From the NCBI RefSeq assembly GCF_004332295.1, contig NZ_RXLP01000027.1, positions 82,228 to 146,227 on the forward strand: a DNA stretch of 64,000 bases. Direction: 5' to 3'. Numbering within the stretch: the stretch's first letter is position 1; each line of letters opens with the position of its first letter. Shown here piece after piece: positions 41,483 to 51,469 of the stretch. The position numbers and the translations under genes are program-made. The notes beneath the pieces were generated by a model. It saw only the letters and a program-made list of their open reading frames with translations. It was not told where the DNA came from and ran no database searches. This DNA comes from Alloscardovia theropitheci (GTDB taxonomy: Bacteria > Actinomycetota > Actinomycetes > Actinomycetales > Bifidobacteriaceae).

Positions 41483-42052
41483 TTAGCCACGCACAGCACG
41501 AGGCATAATTAATACGAATGCTGTCAGAAGCACCGCCCACATCATCGCCGGTGGCCAAACAGTCAAGCTAATAATGAGTCCAATGACTTTGATAGCAATA
41601 TCGAGAATCATTAGATAATTATGTCGAGTTGCACGTAGGATTAATTCCTGGTCAGTACTAACTCGCCCGAGTTCCGCATACATCCACACGTTTACTAATG
41701 AAACGAGAATAACGATAATTCCGTAAACGCCTTGTGCAACAGAATTATTAAAATTCGATGACACTATACTCGTAGTATATGGGAAGAACGACGAGAAGAA
41801 GAGTAGCAAGACAGAAATCCATACAAGCGTATTATTAATTTTCTCGACTCTATCCCACGAGCGATGCATATTCACCCACATCGTTCCAAGCCAAAAGAAT
41901 GAAATCGTGTAAGCAAAGAAATTCGTCCTCAAATCCCAAAAAGCTCCCCATGTAAGAACCTTTGGTCGTTCAAGTTCCAGGACAAGAATTGTCATGATAA
42001 TAGCCAATACGGCATCAGTAAAAGCAACTAGTCGTTCTTTGGACATACTCAT
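41483..42052 (-). CDS. TMEM175/DUF1211-family potassium-channel-like protein
   Basis: A 189-residue membrane protein with about six helices. The first helix carries the family signature RLVAFTDAVLAIIMTILVLEL (RxxxFxDAxxAIxxTxLxLxL), the pore-lining helix of bacterial TMEM175 channels. The second half (GLIISLTVWPPAMMW) lies where the helix-6 segment is expected. Single-repeat bacterial forms assemble as tetramers and pass K+. It lies 152 bp behind the MFS gene at the end of the redox cluster and may belong to that transcript. Confidence 0.85.
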   Translation of the reverse strand: MSMSKERLVAFTDAVLAIIMTILVLELERPKVLTWGAFWDLRTNFFAYTISFFWLGTMWVNMHRSWDRVEKINNTLVWISVLLLFFSSFFPYTTSIVSSNFNNSVAQGVYGIIVILVSLVNVWMYAELGRVSTDQELILRATRHNYLMILDIAIKVIGLIISLTVWPPAMMWAVLLTAFVLIMPRAVRG

Positions 42053-42204
42053 ATTTAATTACATTCCTTATACCGTCTTATGGATATGCGCTTCGTCAAC
42101 ATCCGTAAGCTCGCAACTTCTCGTATTTTCCTTTGAAAGACTACACCAACCAATGCATATTAGAGGGGTTAAGTAGCACGATGTATCCTCTCAGTCTTGG
42201 CGTA

Positions 42205-43560
42205 TTAGTTTCTGTGCGTTTTTTCAACTCGCGCTATATTAATACCAGCAAGAACCATGATCACAGCAAAAATAAGCATAATATACTGAGCTCGAACGAT
42301 CATAACATTAGCTTCAATAATATTAGCTGTAAGTAATGTAACAATCGATAATCCCACTGCACCACCTATTTGATGGACAGTATTAACTACGCCGGATGCA
42401 GCTCCTGATTCAGTTTCGTTCGCTCCTTCTACAGCTTTGATAGTCATTGGAGCAACGACCAAGCCTTGCCCTATACCGATAAGTAGCATAGGAATTGCAA
42501 CTCCCCATACATATCCATAGTTAAGACCTATCAAAGCACCCAGTGCGATCCCTATACCATCGATAACAGCACCTGCTATAAGCACCGCAATATGAGAGAA
42601 TTTATCACTGAGCTTATTTACCAATAACGATACGACGAATTGCGTAGCGGTCATAGGAATAAAAGCTAAAGCTGCCTGGAATGGTGTAAATCCGTAGAAA
42701 TTTTGTAGCGCCTGTGGCATCAAGAAGAAATACGACATACTTGCTGCCATAAAGAAGAAGCGCGAAATATAGGCACTCGCGCGTATCCCACTACGGAAAA
42801 GCGATAATGGCATCAATGGCTGCTGATGCTTTGACTCAACAATAATTAAGCACACAAAAGCCAGAAGGCTAAGAAGCCCGGCATATAAACGCAACCACTG
42901 ACCGTCTATAAAGTAGACAAGACCCGAAAAAGCTATTACCGAGAAAACTGCTCCCCACCAGTCGACACGCGATTTAGAGTTACGTTCTGATTGTGGAACG
43001 AATATCCATGTAAGAATACACATGAGTATTCCCACAGGCACATTAATCAGGAAACCATACCGCCAGTTGCTATAACTCGTAATTAATCCGCCGATGAGCA
43101 GACCAAAGCTTGAGCCTAAGCCAGCAGTCACACCATAGTAGGCTATAGCTCGAGATCTTTTCTCTCCCTTATACGTATCCATTAAAAGAGCCAATGTAGT
43201 TGGCGCTAGAATTGCAGACCCAATACCTTGAAATGCCCTCATTGCGATTATCATTGTCGCACTTTGCGAAACTCCTACTAGGAATGAAGCAATAGTAAAA
43301 ATAACAAGCCCTGCTAAAAAGACATACTTTCTTCCATATATGTCTCCTAGGCGTCCAAAGAACAGAAGTAAGCCGCCGAAAGTGAGAGCATACGCATTAC
43401 TTACCCATGCGATTTGTGATGACGACATCGACAAATCATTGCTGATATGCACAGTACTAGTAAAGATAATTGAATTGTCTAATAAGATCATAAAGTAGGT
43501 TAAAAGAACAATCGGCAGAATAATGCCAAATCCTTTAACTGCATTTTCGTCTTTTTTCAT
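42205..43560 (-). CDS. MFS drug/solute exporter, DHA2 (EmrB/QacA) type
   Basis: A 451-residue proton-coupled transporter with about 13-14 helices. Helix 1 carries the LLDNSIIFTSTVHIS segment typical of the 14-helix family. Motif A is GRLGDIYGRKYVF between helices 2 and 3, and motif C-like glycines lie in helix 5 (GLGSSFGLLIGGLI). The chain is somewhat short for DHA2 (about 480-500). Substrate unknown. The start follows GAGAGAAG. It lies downstream of the NmrA-like gene in the minus-strand cluster 41483-48521. Confidence 0.88.
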   Translation of the reverse strand: MKKDENAVKGFGIILPIVLLTYFMILLDNSIIFTSTVHISNDLSMSSSQIAWVSNAYALTFGGLLLFFGRLGDIYGRKYVFLAGLVIFTIASFLVGVSQSATMIIAMRAFQGIGSAILAPTTLALLMDTYKGEKRSRAIAYYGVTAGLGSSFGLLIGGLITSYSNWRYGFLINVPVGILMCILTWIFVPQSERNSKSRVDWWGAVFSVIAFSGLVYFIDGQWLRLYAGLLSLLAFVCLIIVESKHQQPLMPLSLFRSGIRASAYISRFFFMAASMSYFFLMPQALQNFYGFTPFQAALAFIPMTATQFVVSLLVNKLSDKFSHIAVLIAGAVIDGIGIALGALIGLNYGYVWGVAIPMLLIGIGQGLVVAPMTIKAVEGANETESGAASGVVNTVHQIGGAVGLSIVTLLTANIIEANVMIVRAQYIMLIFAVIMVLAGINIARVEKTHRN

Positions 43561-43659
43561 TCTTCTCTCTTTCTCATGCTGTGCTTGTAATTACTTCTGC
43601 GACTTACCTTGCTAATTTCGGCTGCCTACCCCGCTCTACCGGTTTGGTTCTTACTTCGT

Positions 43660-44316
43660 TTAATACACCGGTCGATCTGAACCCTGAGTGCTACTGTTTG
43701 CAATGCCAATGCTTTCTCGACTCAAATAATCTGGATTAGAGACAATCTTGACAACTACGTCAGCCATACTTTGCCGTGAGCCTGATACGCCAACATATTC
43801 TTCACCCTTATGAGTGATGACATAATCAATTTCATCTCTATCGTTAAGCCACGGCAAACGCAAAGTCGTATAATCTAATCCCGATTCCTCGAGAATTTGA
43901 TCTGAGCGTAAAGCACGCTTGAGTCCATCACGTGTGAGCATCTGAGTATTCCATCGGCCAAATTCCCCTGGAACTTCGTCGTAAATACCCAATACATTCG
44001 CTGCAATAACGCGAGATACGCCCGCTTTCTTCATTGCGTCAATGACACCTTGTGTTAAAGCGTTATCACTGTCATGATCGACATTCGAGATGAATACGAT
44101 ATCCTGGCCACTGATTGCAGCATTTAAAGCTTCCTGATCATGAATATCTGCATCAATTACATGTACACGCTCAGTATCAAGATCAACGATATCTTTAACT
44201 CGGCTGCTATTTCGTAAGTACAAGGTCAGATCTACATCATCATATTCATTGAGCAAACGCTTTTCAACGATGCGTGCAATCTGTCCGTTAGCACCTAAAA
44301 TAAGTACCTTTTTCAT
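43660..44316 (-). CDS. NmrA-like NAD(P)-binding protein (atypical SDR)
   Basis: A 218-residue Rossmann protein beginning MKKVLILGANGQIARIVEKR, the GxxGxxx(G/A) cofactor site of atypical SDRs. It lacks the YxxxK pair of classical SDRs at the usual place, as NmrA/SDR_a5 proteins do. Later conserved segments are DADIHDQEALNAAI and LRLPWLNDRDEIDY. These proteins act as NAD(P)H-dependent reductases or redox sensors. AGAAAGG precedes the start. It sits within the flavodoxin/ferric-reductase cluster, so a redox role is plausible. Confidence 0.85.
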   Translation of the reverse strand: MKKVLILGANGQIARIVEKRLLNEYDDVDLTLYLRNSSRVKDIVDLDTERVHVIDADIHDQEALNAAISGQDIVFISNVDHDSDNALTQGVIDAMKKAGVSRVIAANVLGIYDEVPGEFGRWNTQMLTRDGLKRALRSDQILEESGLDYTTLRLPWLNDRDEIDYVITHKGEEYVGVSGSRQSMADVVVKIVSNPDYLSRESIGIANSSTQGSDRPVY

Positions 44317-44446
44317 ATGTATACCTTTCTGTATTTTATTAATGCGAATACTGCCTTACATAGTAAAAACTATAGGAAAATCTATAAGTAGTTATCTTAA
44401 TTTCGTTGATGAGAGAGATACAAGTTATGCCGCAGCTTTGTTTGAA

Positions 44447-45439
44447 CTATCGAGCCACAATTTTTCCACTATCATCACGTTCAAATTCTTTTAAGAATTC
44501 CCATGAATAATAAGCTTCGTGTGCATTAACACGATGATCTGCTCCATCGATAAGTATTAACTGTGCAAAAGGCTGTCTATACTGCTTTTTTCTATAATTA
44601 TTGATAGTCCAATTAACGCCATCAACCATATCCGTTTGAGAATCATTCGGAATGTAGCCCCAGTATGGGGTTTGTTTATAGTCTGGCTGCACGTTACTAT
44701 CAATCATAGAATTATACAAAAGCAAGCCTCGTATTGATTGAGCAGTATCACTTCGGACCATGGGATTCTTGTCGTAGTCATACCGCGTAGATTCTTGTGA
44801 ACCTTGAATGACCTGAAAAGGAATTTCATAGCCTTGTTGCGGATTGAGAAGATCTACTTGCCATCCATACGCAGCGATTCCCGAGATAAGCTCTGGATGA
44901 CGTGCTGCTAATGCCACAGAGGTAGCTCCCCCATTCGAAAAACCAACTGAATAAACACGGTTAGTATCTATCGGATAAAGCTCGCTTGCTCGATTTATGA
45001 CATCAACGATATAGTCAACCTCTGTATAAGTGGCCACATCATTATATTCAGGAGAGACAACGACGATATTACTTTTTTCTGCTTGCTCGGACCAACCGGA
45101 GTCAATTGCCTGCTCTTGCGGATCACCACCAGTTCCGTGAAGGAAAATTACAAGCGGAACTTTCTCCCTGCCGTTACCAGACAACTTGTCATTACTAGTC
45201 AGCGTTGTTTCGCGACCATAGACGTAGCTCTTCCTGTCCCCCACCATGAAGGTCGTTGAAGAGCCCTGCGATATCGAGCTAGCCTGAGTGTCACTGGTTT
45301 CAGACTGTTCTCCAGATTCAATATTTGCGAAAAACTGAACCTGCAAGAATATGATAACAGCAGTTAAAATTACCAATGCAACAATCCCTGCGCTTATAAA
45401 ACCTCGCTCGATAAAAGACCTATCGCGTTTCTTAGGCAT
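44447..45439 (-). CDS. Membrane-anchored esterase, LpqC/PHB-depolymerase-like
   Basis: A 330-residue extracytoplasmic hydrolase anchored by a helix at about 13-37 (no lipobox). The catalytic domain has the oxyanion segment FLHGTGGDP and the nucleophile serine in GFSNGGA. A His in DGADHRVNAHEAY lies near the C-terminus. This pattern is that of feruloyl-esterase/poly-hydroxybutyrate-depolymerase-like proteins. A Ser/Thr/Gln-rich linker (40-65) separates anchor and enzyme. It follows another anchored esterase by 91 bp in the same cluster. The substrate is unknown; esterified phenolics or cell-wall esters are possible. Confidence 0.8.
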   Translation of the reverse strand: MPKKRDRSFIERGFISAGIVALVILTAVIIFLQVQFFANIESGEQSETSDTQASSISQGSSTTFMVGDRKSYVYGRETTLTSNDKLSGNGREKVPLVIFLHGTGGDPQEQAIDSGWSEQAEKSNIVVVSPEYNDVATYTEVDYIVDVINRASELYPIDTNRVYSVGFSNGGATSVALAARHPELISGIAAYGWQVDLLNPQQGYEIPFQVIQGSQESTRYDYDKNPMVRSDTAQSIRGLLLYNSMIDSNVQPDYKQTPYWGYIPNDSQTDMVDGVNWTINNYRKKQYRQPFAQLILIDGADHRVNAHEAYYSWEFLKEFERDDSGKIVAR

Positions 45440-45530
45440 GAAAATCTCTATTCTTCGACATCAATTACACGTAAAGATTCTTTTCAGACAACCTCTCAAA
45501 CTAACTCGGAATGATTCTCTTAGCGTGATA

Positions 45531-46496
45531 TCACTTAAACAGATACTGCATACCATGCTCAGTTTCTATTTCAAATGATTCTTGACTATGGCCTCCGTTG
45601 TCATTTTCCCAATAGATAAGATTATTATCATTAATCACATTGGAGTGCTCTCGTCGCAAAGCATTTATTTGTGGAATCATACTAGACTTTGTACCGTCAT
45701 TTTCACCAACCATAGCGATAATCTTGAAATCATTGGGAGTATACCCATTCTTTTCAAGACCCGACACTAAAGTATCTGCTACTTCATTAGTGGACGAGTT
45801 GCCAGTCGTTTGACCAATCCAGCTATCGCCTGCCATTGGCATGTAATACCCAAAATACTGACTCTGGTCAACAAGCACATCCCATGTAGTGATACCGCCC
45901 ATTGAATATCCGCCAAATGCACGATGCATTCTACTGTCCTCAAAGCTCTGGTCAGTTGTTTCAGAAGCATAGGTAGTAAATTGAGATTCGACCTTCTGCA
46001 TTACTGTTTGTACTTCTGTGGTGGCGAAGAAATGGTTAAGAGGATAATCGGCAGAATAATTACTGACGACAAAACTTCTATCTGGATAATATGTAGGGAA
46101 AGCAACAAGCATAGGTTCCATTTGCCCTTGTGCAATCCACTGATCAAAAAGCGGTTGCATTGCTTGAGCAGTTTGCTCGCCACTTCCAGTCGACCCATGC
46201 ATAAGATAAAGGATATTCATAGGCGTTCCTTGTTTATATGCATCTGGCACATAAACAACGACATTTTTATCGTATGTTTTTCCGTCATACTCGATGTTGT
46301 AATCAACTGTTTGCAATTGACTTCCTTGCTGGGAAGAGCGAGTTATTTGTGACGTAGGTTGGGAACGTGTGGTTGCCGAGCTAGTTCCTGACGAATTGAG
46401 TCGTATATAAACAAGCCAAACAACTACCGCGACTATGAGAACTGCCGCTATTGCCGCACCTACACGTAATATCGTTTTTCGCATTTTAATATCCAT
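45531..46496 (-). CDS. Membrane-anchored esterase (esterase D / Fes-like)
   Basis: A 321-residue protein with an N-terminal signal-anchor (about 7-30), a Ser/Thr/Gln-rich linker (33-60) and an alpha/beta hydrolase domain. Key segments are YLMHGSTGSGEQ (oxyanion side), GGYSMGGITTW (nucleophile serine), MVGENDG (acid) and NGGHSQESFE (histidine). It belongs to the esterase D/enterochelin-esterase-like group, which includes feruloyl esterases. A second ATG at codon 5 is possible. It lies 46 bp after the ferric-reductase-type gene, so it is probably co-transcribed and works outside the membrane. Confidence 0.82.
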   Translation of the reverse strand: MDIKMRKTILRVGAAIAAVLIVAVVVWLVYIRLNSSGTSSATTRSQPTSQITRSSQQGSQLQTVDYNIEYDGKTYDKNVVVYVPDAYKQGTPMNILYLMHGSTGSGEQTAQAMQPLFDQWIAQGQMEPMLVAFPTYYPDRSFVVSNYSADYPLNHFFATTEVQTVMQKVESQFTTYASETTDQSFEDSRMHRAFGGYSMGGITTWDVLVDQSQYFGYYMPMAGDSWIGQTTGNSSTNEVADTLVSGLEKNGYTPNDFKIIAMVGENDGTKSSMIPQINALRREHSNVINDNNLIYWENDNGGHSQESFEIETEHGMQYLFK

Positions 46497-46542
46497 TCGT
46501 TACATGACGTACTGCCATACCGCATGTAGGCGGCTCATACAT

Positions 46543-47835
46543 CTACATAGTTAATCGTTCATCATAAAGTCGAGCTTGTGGAATTCCCATGGCATTGAGC
46601 TGTGATCTTACTCGAATGACTACAGGAGCTGACCCCACGATGAAGAACTGTGCTGAATCCATCTCTTGCTGACTGATAACTGAATGCAAATCCTCTTGGG
46701 TAAAGCGATGAGCTTTTCCGTCATATCTGACATGTGAATTACTATCAGCAAGCCTTGTAAACTCACTATCGAGATACATCTCATTCTCATTCTTAGCTGA
46801 CCAGATAAGGTGAACTTGTCGTCCGGTTTTTGCATACGCTAAAGCCATACTGTAAAGCGGAGATACGCCTGAGCCTAATCCATAAAGAACAAGTGGAGCT
46901 TGAGAATTCTCATTAGCAATCGCATCGAATCGTCCAAATGGTCCTTCTACAAATACCTTCGTACCTATTGGGACATTTTTTATATCGGCCGTGTAATCCC
47001 CAACACTTTGGATGATAAAACGTATCGTATGTTTATCGTCAAGAGGTGAGGAAGCAACTGAGAAAGGATGAACTTCTGATGAAACTCCTTTGGCGCTAAA
47101 GCGAATGAAGTAAAAATCTCCTGGCCTGTAATTTTGCTCATTATCAAATTTAATCGACACTGAGCGAACATTATCGGATAATGCCTTATTCTCAACCAAC
47201 ATACCAGTAGAACGTTCATCATACGAGGAGACAAACTTTCTGTAAGCATATGTGCCTAGAGAAACCAACGTATATACATTAAAAACAATAATGAAACTTG
47301 TTATGTTAGCAACTCGAGGAATCAGATGGACGTGTAACCAAATCAGTGCTACAACTACAAAATTTAACCGGTGAATCCATACCGACAGCTGATGTTTAAA
47401 GAAAACTTGTAACTTTTCTTTAGTGATTCGAGCAACTGGGAAACGGTCAACAAACCAGCCTGACATGAATATACTCGCATAAATAATTCCGAAAACGGCT
47501 AGGTAAAAAGCCACATCTCCTGTTAAACGAATTTCATCATGATAAGTATAGGCCAAAAGCTGATGAACGAATGCTAAGACTACCGCGAGGACACCAACCA
47601 TACCATGTACAAAATACATGGCTGGTAGCCCGATAAGTCGGTCAAGCCATTTTGGCCTAGTTGACAAATAAATAATAGCCAGCCACCATACATAAGCAGT
47701 GATTCCAAAATCATAGATTACAAGATCACGAGTTCCAGCTACAAGATTAGTATTCAGCAAATAAACAAGTGGGAGCGGGAGAATAGCAAGGATAGCTACC
47801 CATACTGCGTACAGCGCAAAAGGATGCTTCTTCAT
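46543..47835 (-). CDS. Ferric-reductase-type membrane flavocytochrome (FRE/NOX-like)
   Basis: Membrane oxidoreductase of 430 residues passing electrons from cytoplasmic NAD(P)H through FAD and two b hemes to an acceptor outside. Six helices cover about 8-210. Heme ligand pairs are H77/H91 (H-x13-H) and H155/H168 (H-x12-H), the FRE/NOX pattern. The cytoplasmic half has the FAD site (HPFSVASS, about 258), the NAD(P) loop YGLGSGVSPLYS and a C-terminal IVGSAPVV segment. The ATG overlaps the flavodoxin stop (TAATG), so the two are translationally coupled. The anchored flavodoxin is the natural candidate acceptor. Confidence 0.87.
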   Translation of the reverse strand: MKKHPFALYAVWVAILAILPLPLVYLLNTNLVAGTRDLVIYDFGITAYVWWLAIIYLSTRPKWLDRLIGLPAMYFVHGMVGVLAVVLAFVHQLLAYTYHDEIRLTGDVAFYLAVFGIIYASIFMSGWFVDRFPVARITKEKLQVFFKHQLSVWIHRLNFVVVALIWLHVHLIPRVANITSFIIVFNVYTLVSLGTYAYRKFVSSYDERSTGMLVENKALSDNVRSVSIKFDNEQNYRPGDFYFIRFSAKGVSSEVHPFSVASSPLDDKHTIRFIIQSVGDYTADIKNVPIGTKVFVEGPFGRFDAIANENSQAPLVLYGLGSGVSPLYSMALAYAKTGRQVHLIWSAKNENEMYLDSEFTRLADSNSHVRYDGKAHRFTQEDLHSVISQQEMDSAQFFIVGSAPVVIRVRSQLNAMGIPQARLYDERLTM

Positions 47836-48521
47836 TACTGTGTTACCCCTATCTGCTTAAGCCATGAGTCAACATCTGCTTGAGAATTAGCTGCTTCAGG
47901 ACCACGCACACTAAAACCATCTAGGACAGTTGCCTGTGGGAACTGCGAACTGAGCTGCGATTGAGTATTGCCCAAGCCGGAGCCTTCATTGGTAGTAAAT
48001 GGAATAAGAGTTTTATTCGACAAACCGTTTGCTTCAGCATCTAAGAAGGTTCGTACGATCATCGGATATTCTCCCCACCACACCGGAGCACCGATAAAGA
48101 TATACTCATATCCGCTTAAGTCTGGTAAATCACCCTTGATAGCTGGACGGGCATTATTATTCTGCTCATCACGAGCTATACGAGTTGTCTGAGTATAGTC
48201 GTCTGGATAATCGTTTTGTGGAAGAATTTCAAACGTATCAGCATTAGTTGCTTCTTGAATAAAGTTTGCGATACGGGCCGTATTACCTATTTCTAGCGGT
48301 CCATTCCATACGCCCTGAGTACGTGAGAAATAAACTACTAATACATCATGGTCTCCAGAAAGATCCTTCGTGCTTTGACGAGTTGTTTTCGCTTGAGATA
48401 CAGCTGCAGAATTTTCCTGAGTAGCCTGATTACGTGCTTGCGAGCGCGTATACATAAATATGCCAGCGGCTACGACAATGAGCGCTAACACAATAGTAAA
48501 AATCGTGATTCTCTTTTTCAT
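47835..48521 (-). CDS. Membrane-anchored extracytoplasmic flavodoxin
   Basis: A 228-residue protein with a signal-anchor helix at about 5-24 (KKRITIF start, no lipobox cysteine), a Gln/Ser/Thr-rich linker to about 55, then a flavodoxin domain. The FMN phosphate loop is VYFSRTQG, with GNTARIANFI completing it; the ring-stacking segment is GAPVWWGEYP, and FTTNEGSGLGN follows. The domain is of the flavodoxin_4 type usually found in the cytoplasm; here the topology puts it outside. AGGAG precedes the start by 8 nt. It is first in the redox cluster and overlaps the flavocytochrome gene by one base. Confidence 0.87.
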   Translation of the reverse strand: MKKRITIFTIVLALIVVAAGIFMYTRSQARNQATQENSAAVSQAKTTRQSTKDLSGDHDVLVVYFSRTQGVWNGPLEIGNTARIANFIQEATNADTFEILPQNDYPDDYTQTTRIARDEQNNNARPAIKGDLPDLSGYEYIFIGAPVWWGEYPMIVRTFLDAEANGLSNKTLIPFTTNEGSGLGNTQSQLSSQFPQATVLDGFSVRGPEAANSQADVDSWLKQIGVTQ

Positions 48522-48769
48522 CTTATGTTCTCCTAAATTTCCAAGTAAAAGATATTTTTCGATTCATGTGAACTTCTATATATAACTTTATAGAGTAAAA
48601 GTTGATAAATGAGGAACTCTCTTATTTAGCCCATTCAGTTTAAGTATACGTAATTCCACAAACCGTATGGAGTTATACGAACGCTTTACTTTGTATGCTT
48701 TACGAGTATGAAATATTAAAAAAATGAGCTTCAGCAATTTTATAAAACTATTGTAAACTTTACGACAAT
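48522..48769. other. Intergenic region between clpC terminator and the redox cluster
   Basis: Very AT-rich and without a supported gene. Next to the flavodoxin start it holds an imperfect inverted repeat (ACTTCTATA facing TATAGAGT, about 48571-48596), likely near the cluster promoter. CTATTGT (48748-48754) faces ACAATAG (48765-48771) beside the clpC terminator. The repeated motif CTTTAC occurs several times between 48680 and 48765. No regulator gene is adjacent. Confidence 0.4.
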
Positions 48770-48810
48770 AGATGAGAGGCTCCACATTCTACATGTGGAG
48801 CCTCTCATCT
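48770..48810. terminator. 18-bp perfect hairpin, terminator of clpC
   Basis: AGATGAGAGGCTCCACAT (48770-48787) and its exact complement (48793-48810) surround a 5-nt loop, 28 bases beyond the clpC stop on the minus strand. Confidence 0.85.
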
Positions 48811-48838
48811 AATACGATTACTTTTAGCCTAGTGGGGT

Positions 48839-51469
48839 TTATTCCACTTCAGAACCAGTATTCGTATCCTCATTCGAGTTATTGCTATCAGACTGATGTG
48901 CATCATCAGATACAGAGTCTGCTACAGCTTCTGCTTCGTCGACAACAAACTCTTCTTGAGCTTCTTCTTTAGCTTCAGCTTCTACCACTTGAGCTGGCTG
49001 CTCATAAGGCTTTGCTGTAAAGATAAACTCACCAAGAATTCCTTCACCCTCTGCATCGACTTGAATCTGCTCGTTATCATGCAAATCGCCAAGAAGAATT
49101 TTCTCGGAAATAGCATCTTCAATATCGCGCTGAATTACTCGGCGAAGTGGTCGAGCGCCTAGAAGAGGATCGAAGCCCTTCTCTGCTAGGAGATCTTTCG
49201 CTGCATCTGTCAATTCGACATCCATATGACGTTCGAAAAGACGATCATTGAGACGTGCTACATCAAGATCAACAATTTGACGAACTTCTGGCTCTGTCAG
49301 CTGCTGGAAGACGATAATGTCATCCAAACGATTCAAGAACTCAGGTCTAAACTGGCTCTTAAGCTCAGTGGAAACTTGATCCTTCATACGCTGGTATGAA
49401 GTCTGAGTATTTCCGCTGATGTTGAAACCAGTATTAGCAGACTGAGAAATCTTGCTCGTACCAAGATTTGTCGTCAAAATGATAATGGTGTTCTTGAAGT
49501 CCACCTTGCGACCCTGACCATCTGTCAAGTGTCCGTCGTCCAAGACCTGAAGAAGCGTATTGAAGATATCTGGATGCGCCTTTTCGATTTCGTCGAAGAG
49601 AACAACTGAGAATGGCTTGCGACGCACCTTTTCGGTTAGCTCGCCACCCTCATCGTAGCCCACGTATCCTGGAGGAGCTCCGAAGAGACGTGAAGCAGCG
49701 TACTTCTCGCCAAACTCTGACATATCGATACGAATCAATGCATCGTCATCATCAAAGAGGAACTGTGCCAAGCTCTTAGCAAGCTCGGTCTTACCCACAC
49801 CAGTTGGACCTGCGAAGATGAATGAGCCAGATGGACGACGAGGATCCTTCAAGCCTACACGAGCACGGCGTATAGAACGTGCCAGAGCACTTACTGCTTC
49901 ATCTTGTCCGATGATACGCTTGTGCAGCTCTTCTTCCATGGACAAAAGCTTCTTAGATTCTTCCTGAGTCAGCTTAAATGCTGGAATACCCGTAGTCGAA
50001 GAAATTACTTGCGCGATGACTTCTTCATCCACAACCATGGACACATCGGATTCACCTTCGCGCCATGCTTTCTCACGGTCCACACGCTGCTTTTCCAAAG
50101 TTTCTTGTTCATCACGAAGTGCTGCTGCCTTTTCGAACTCTTGCTGAGCAATTGCTTCGTCCTTTTGCGTCTTTAAAGCAGCGATACGCTTATCCATCTC
50201 CTTAAGCTCTGGTGGAGCAGTCAAACGACGGATACGCAAGCGTGCACCGGCTTCATCAATCAAATCAATTGCCTTGTCTGGCAAATGACGATCTTGAATA
50301 TACCGCGCAGAAAGTTCTGCGGCAGCCTGAAGAGCTTTATCCGTGATAGTTACGCGGTGATGATCCTCGTAATTCTTACGAAGCCCCTTCAAGATTTCAA
50401 TGGTATCGGCGATACTTGGCTCATTCACCTGAATAGGCTGGAAACGACGTTCGAGAGCAGCATCCTTTTCAATGTACTTACGATACTCATCTGTAGTCGT
50501 AGCACCAATGGTCTGTAGCTCTCCGCGTGCGAGCATTGGCTTAAGCATATCTGAAGCACCCATAGCGCCATCAGCTGCACCTGCCCCAACGATTGTATGA
50601 ATCTCATCAATAAACAGAACTACATCGCCACGGGTTTGAATTTCCTTGAGAACTTTCTTTAAGCGCTCTTCAAAATCACCACGATAACGAGAGCCCGCAA
50701 TCATTGATCCCAAGTCAAGAGAGTAAATCTGCTTATCCTTTAATGTTTCAGGCACATCACCTGCAACTACTTTTTGTGCAAGACCCTCAACAACAGCAGT
50801 TTTACCTACACCTGGTTCTCCAATAAGAACCGGGTTATTCTTAGAACGACGACTCAGAACAACCATAACGCGTTGAATTTCGGCGCTACGTCCGATAACC
50901 GGATCAAGCTTACCCTCACGTGCTTGCTCTGTTAAGTTACGTCCAAATTGATCGAGTAATGCTGAACCGGATTGGTTCTGCTTATTCGATACACTTCCGG
51001 AATTTGCTAAGCCATCATCAGAACTAGAATCATGAGTATCTCGGATAGCATCAATAACAGAAGTGCGAAGTTCGCTCAAGTCCACGTTCATCTTGACAAG
51101 AACCTGGGTTCCTACTCCCTCGCCTTCATGAATCAATCCAAGCAAAATATGTTCAGTGCCGATATAGCTATGTCCAAGCTGCAAAGCTTCGCGCAATGAT
51201 AATTCAAGTACCTGCTTTGCATGAGGAGTAAAAGGAATATGCCCGGTAGGAGCAACACTTCCTTTACCAATCATTTCCTCGACTTGAGCTTTGGTAGCGT
51301 CAAACTGCACACCCTTAGATTCCAGCGCTTTCGCAGCTACACCCTCACCCTCTCGGATAAGGCCAAGCAAAAGATGCTCGGTACCGATGTAGTTATGCTG
51401 AAGAGAGCGTGCTTCCTCCTGAGCTAGCACGATTACTCGGCGAGCCCTATCGGTAAAACGTTCAAACAT
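48839..51469 (-). CDS. clpC: ATP-dependent Clp protease ATP-binding subunit ClpC
   Basis: Hexameric AAA+ unfoldase that feeds substrates to ClpP. Of 876 residues, two Clp_N repeats (about 1-145) bind adaptors. AAA-1 has GEPGVGKTA near 212. The UVR/M-domain coiled coil lies around 410-465, and AAA-2 has GPTGVGKTE near 555 followed by the conserved EYMEK-region equivalent [13 protein letters not shown]. The C-terminal 60 residues are strongly acidic and extend past the usual end. The true start is MFERF at 51469: GGAGGAATCT directly precedes it, and the 4 codons upstream contain that ribosome site. No clear CtsR, ClgR or HspR operator was found in 51470-51759. Confidence 0.97.
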   Translation of the reverse strand: MFERFTDRARRVIVLAQEEARSLQHNYIGTEHLLLGLIREGEGVAAKALESKGVQFDATKAQVEEMIGKGSVAPTGHIPFTPHAKQVLELSLREALQLGHSYIGTEHILLGLIHEGEGVGTQVLVKMNVDLSELRTSVIDAIRDTHDSSSDDGLANSGSVSNKQNQSGSALLDQFGRNLTEQAREGKLDPVIGRSAEIQRVMVVLSRRSKNNPVLIGEPGVGKTAVVEGLAQKVVAGDVPETLKDKQIYSLDLGSMIAGSRYRGDFEERLKKVLKEIQTRGDVVLFIDEIHTIVGAGAADGAMGASDMLKPMLARGELQTIGATTTDEYRKYIEKDAALERRFQPIQVNEPSIADTIEILKGLRKNYEDHHRVTITDKALQAAAELSARYIQDRHLPDKAIDLIDEAGARLRIRRLTAPPELKEMDKRIAALKTQKDEAIAQQEFEKAAALRDEQETLEKQRVDREKAWREGESDVSMVVDEEVIAQVISSTTGIPAFKLTQEESKKLLSMEEELHKRIIGQDEAVSALARSIRRARVGLKDPRRPSGSFIFAGPTGVGKTELAKSLAQFLFDDDDALIRIDMSEFGEKYAASRLFGAPPGYVGYDEGGELTEKVRRKPFSVVLFDEIEKAHPDIFNTLLQVLDDGHLTDGQGRKVDFKNTIIILTTNLGTSKISQSANTGFNISGNTQTSYQRMKDQVSTELKSQFRPEFLNRLDDIIVFQQLTEPEVRQIVDLDVARLNDRLFERHMDVELTDAAKDLLAEKGFDPLLGARPLRRVIQRDIEDAISEKILLGDLHDNEQIQVDAEGEGILGEFIFTAKPYEQPAQVVEAEAKEEAQEEFVVDEAEAVADSVSDDAHQSDSNNSNEDTNTGSEVE

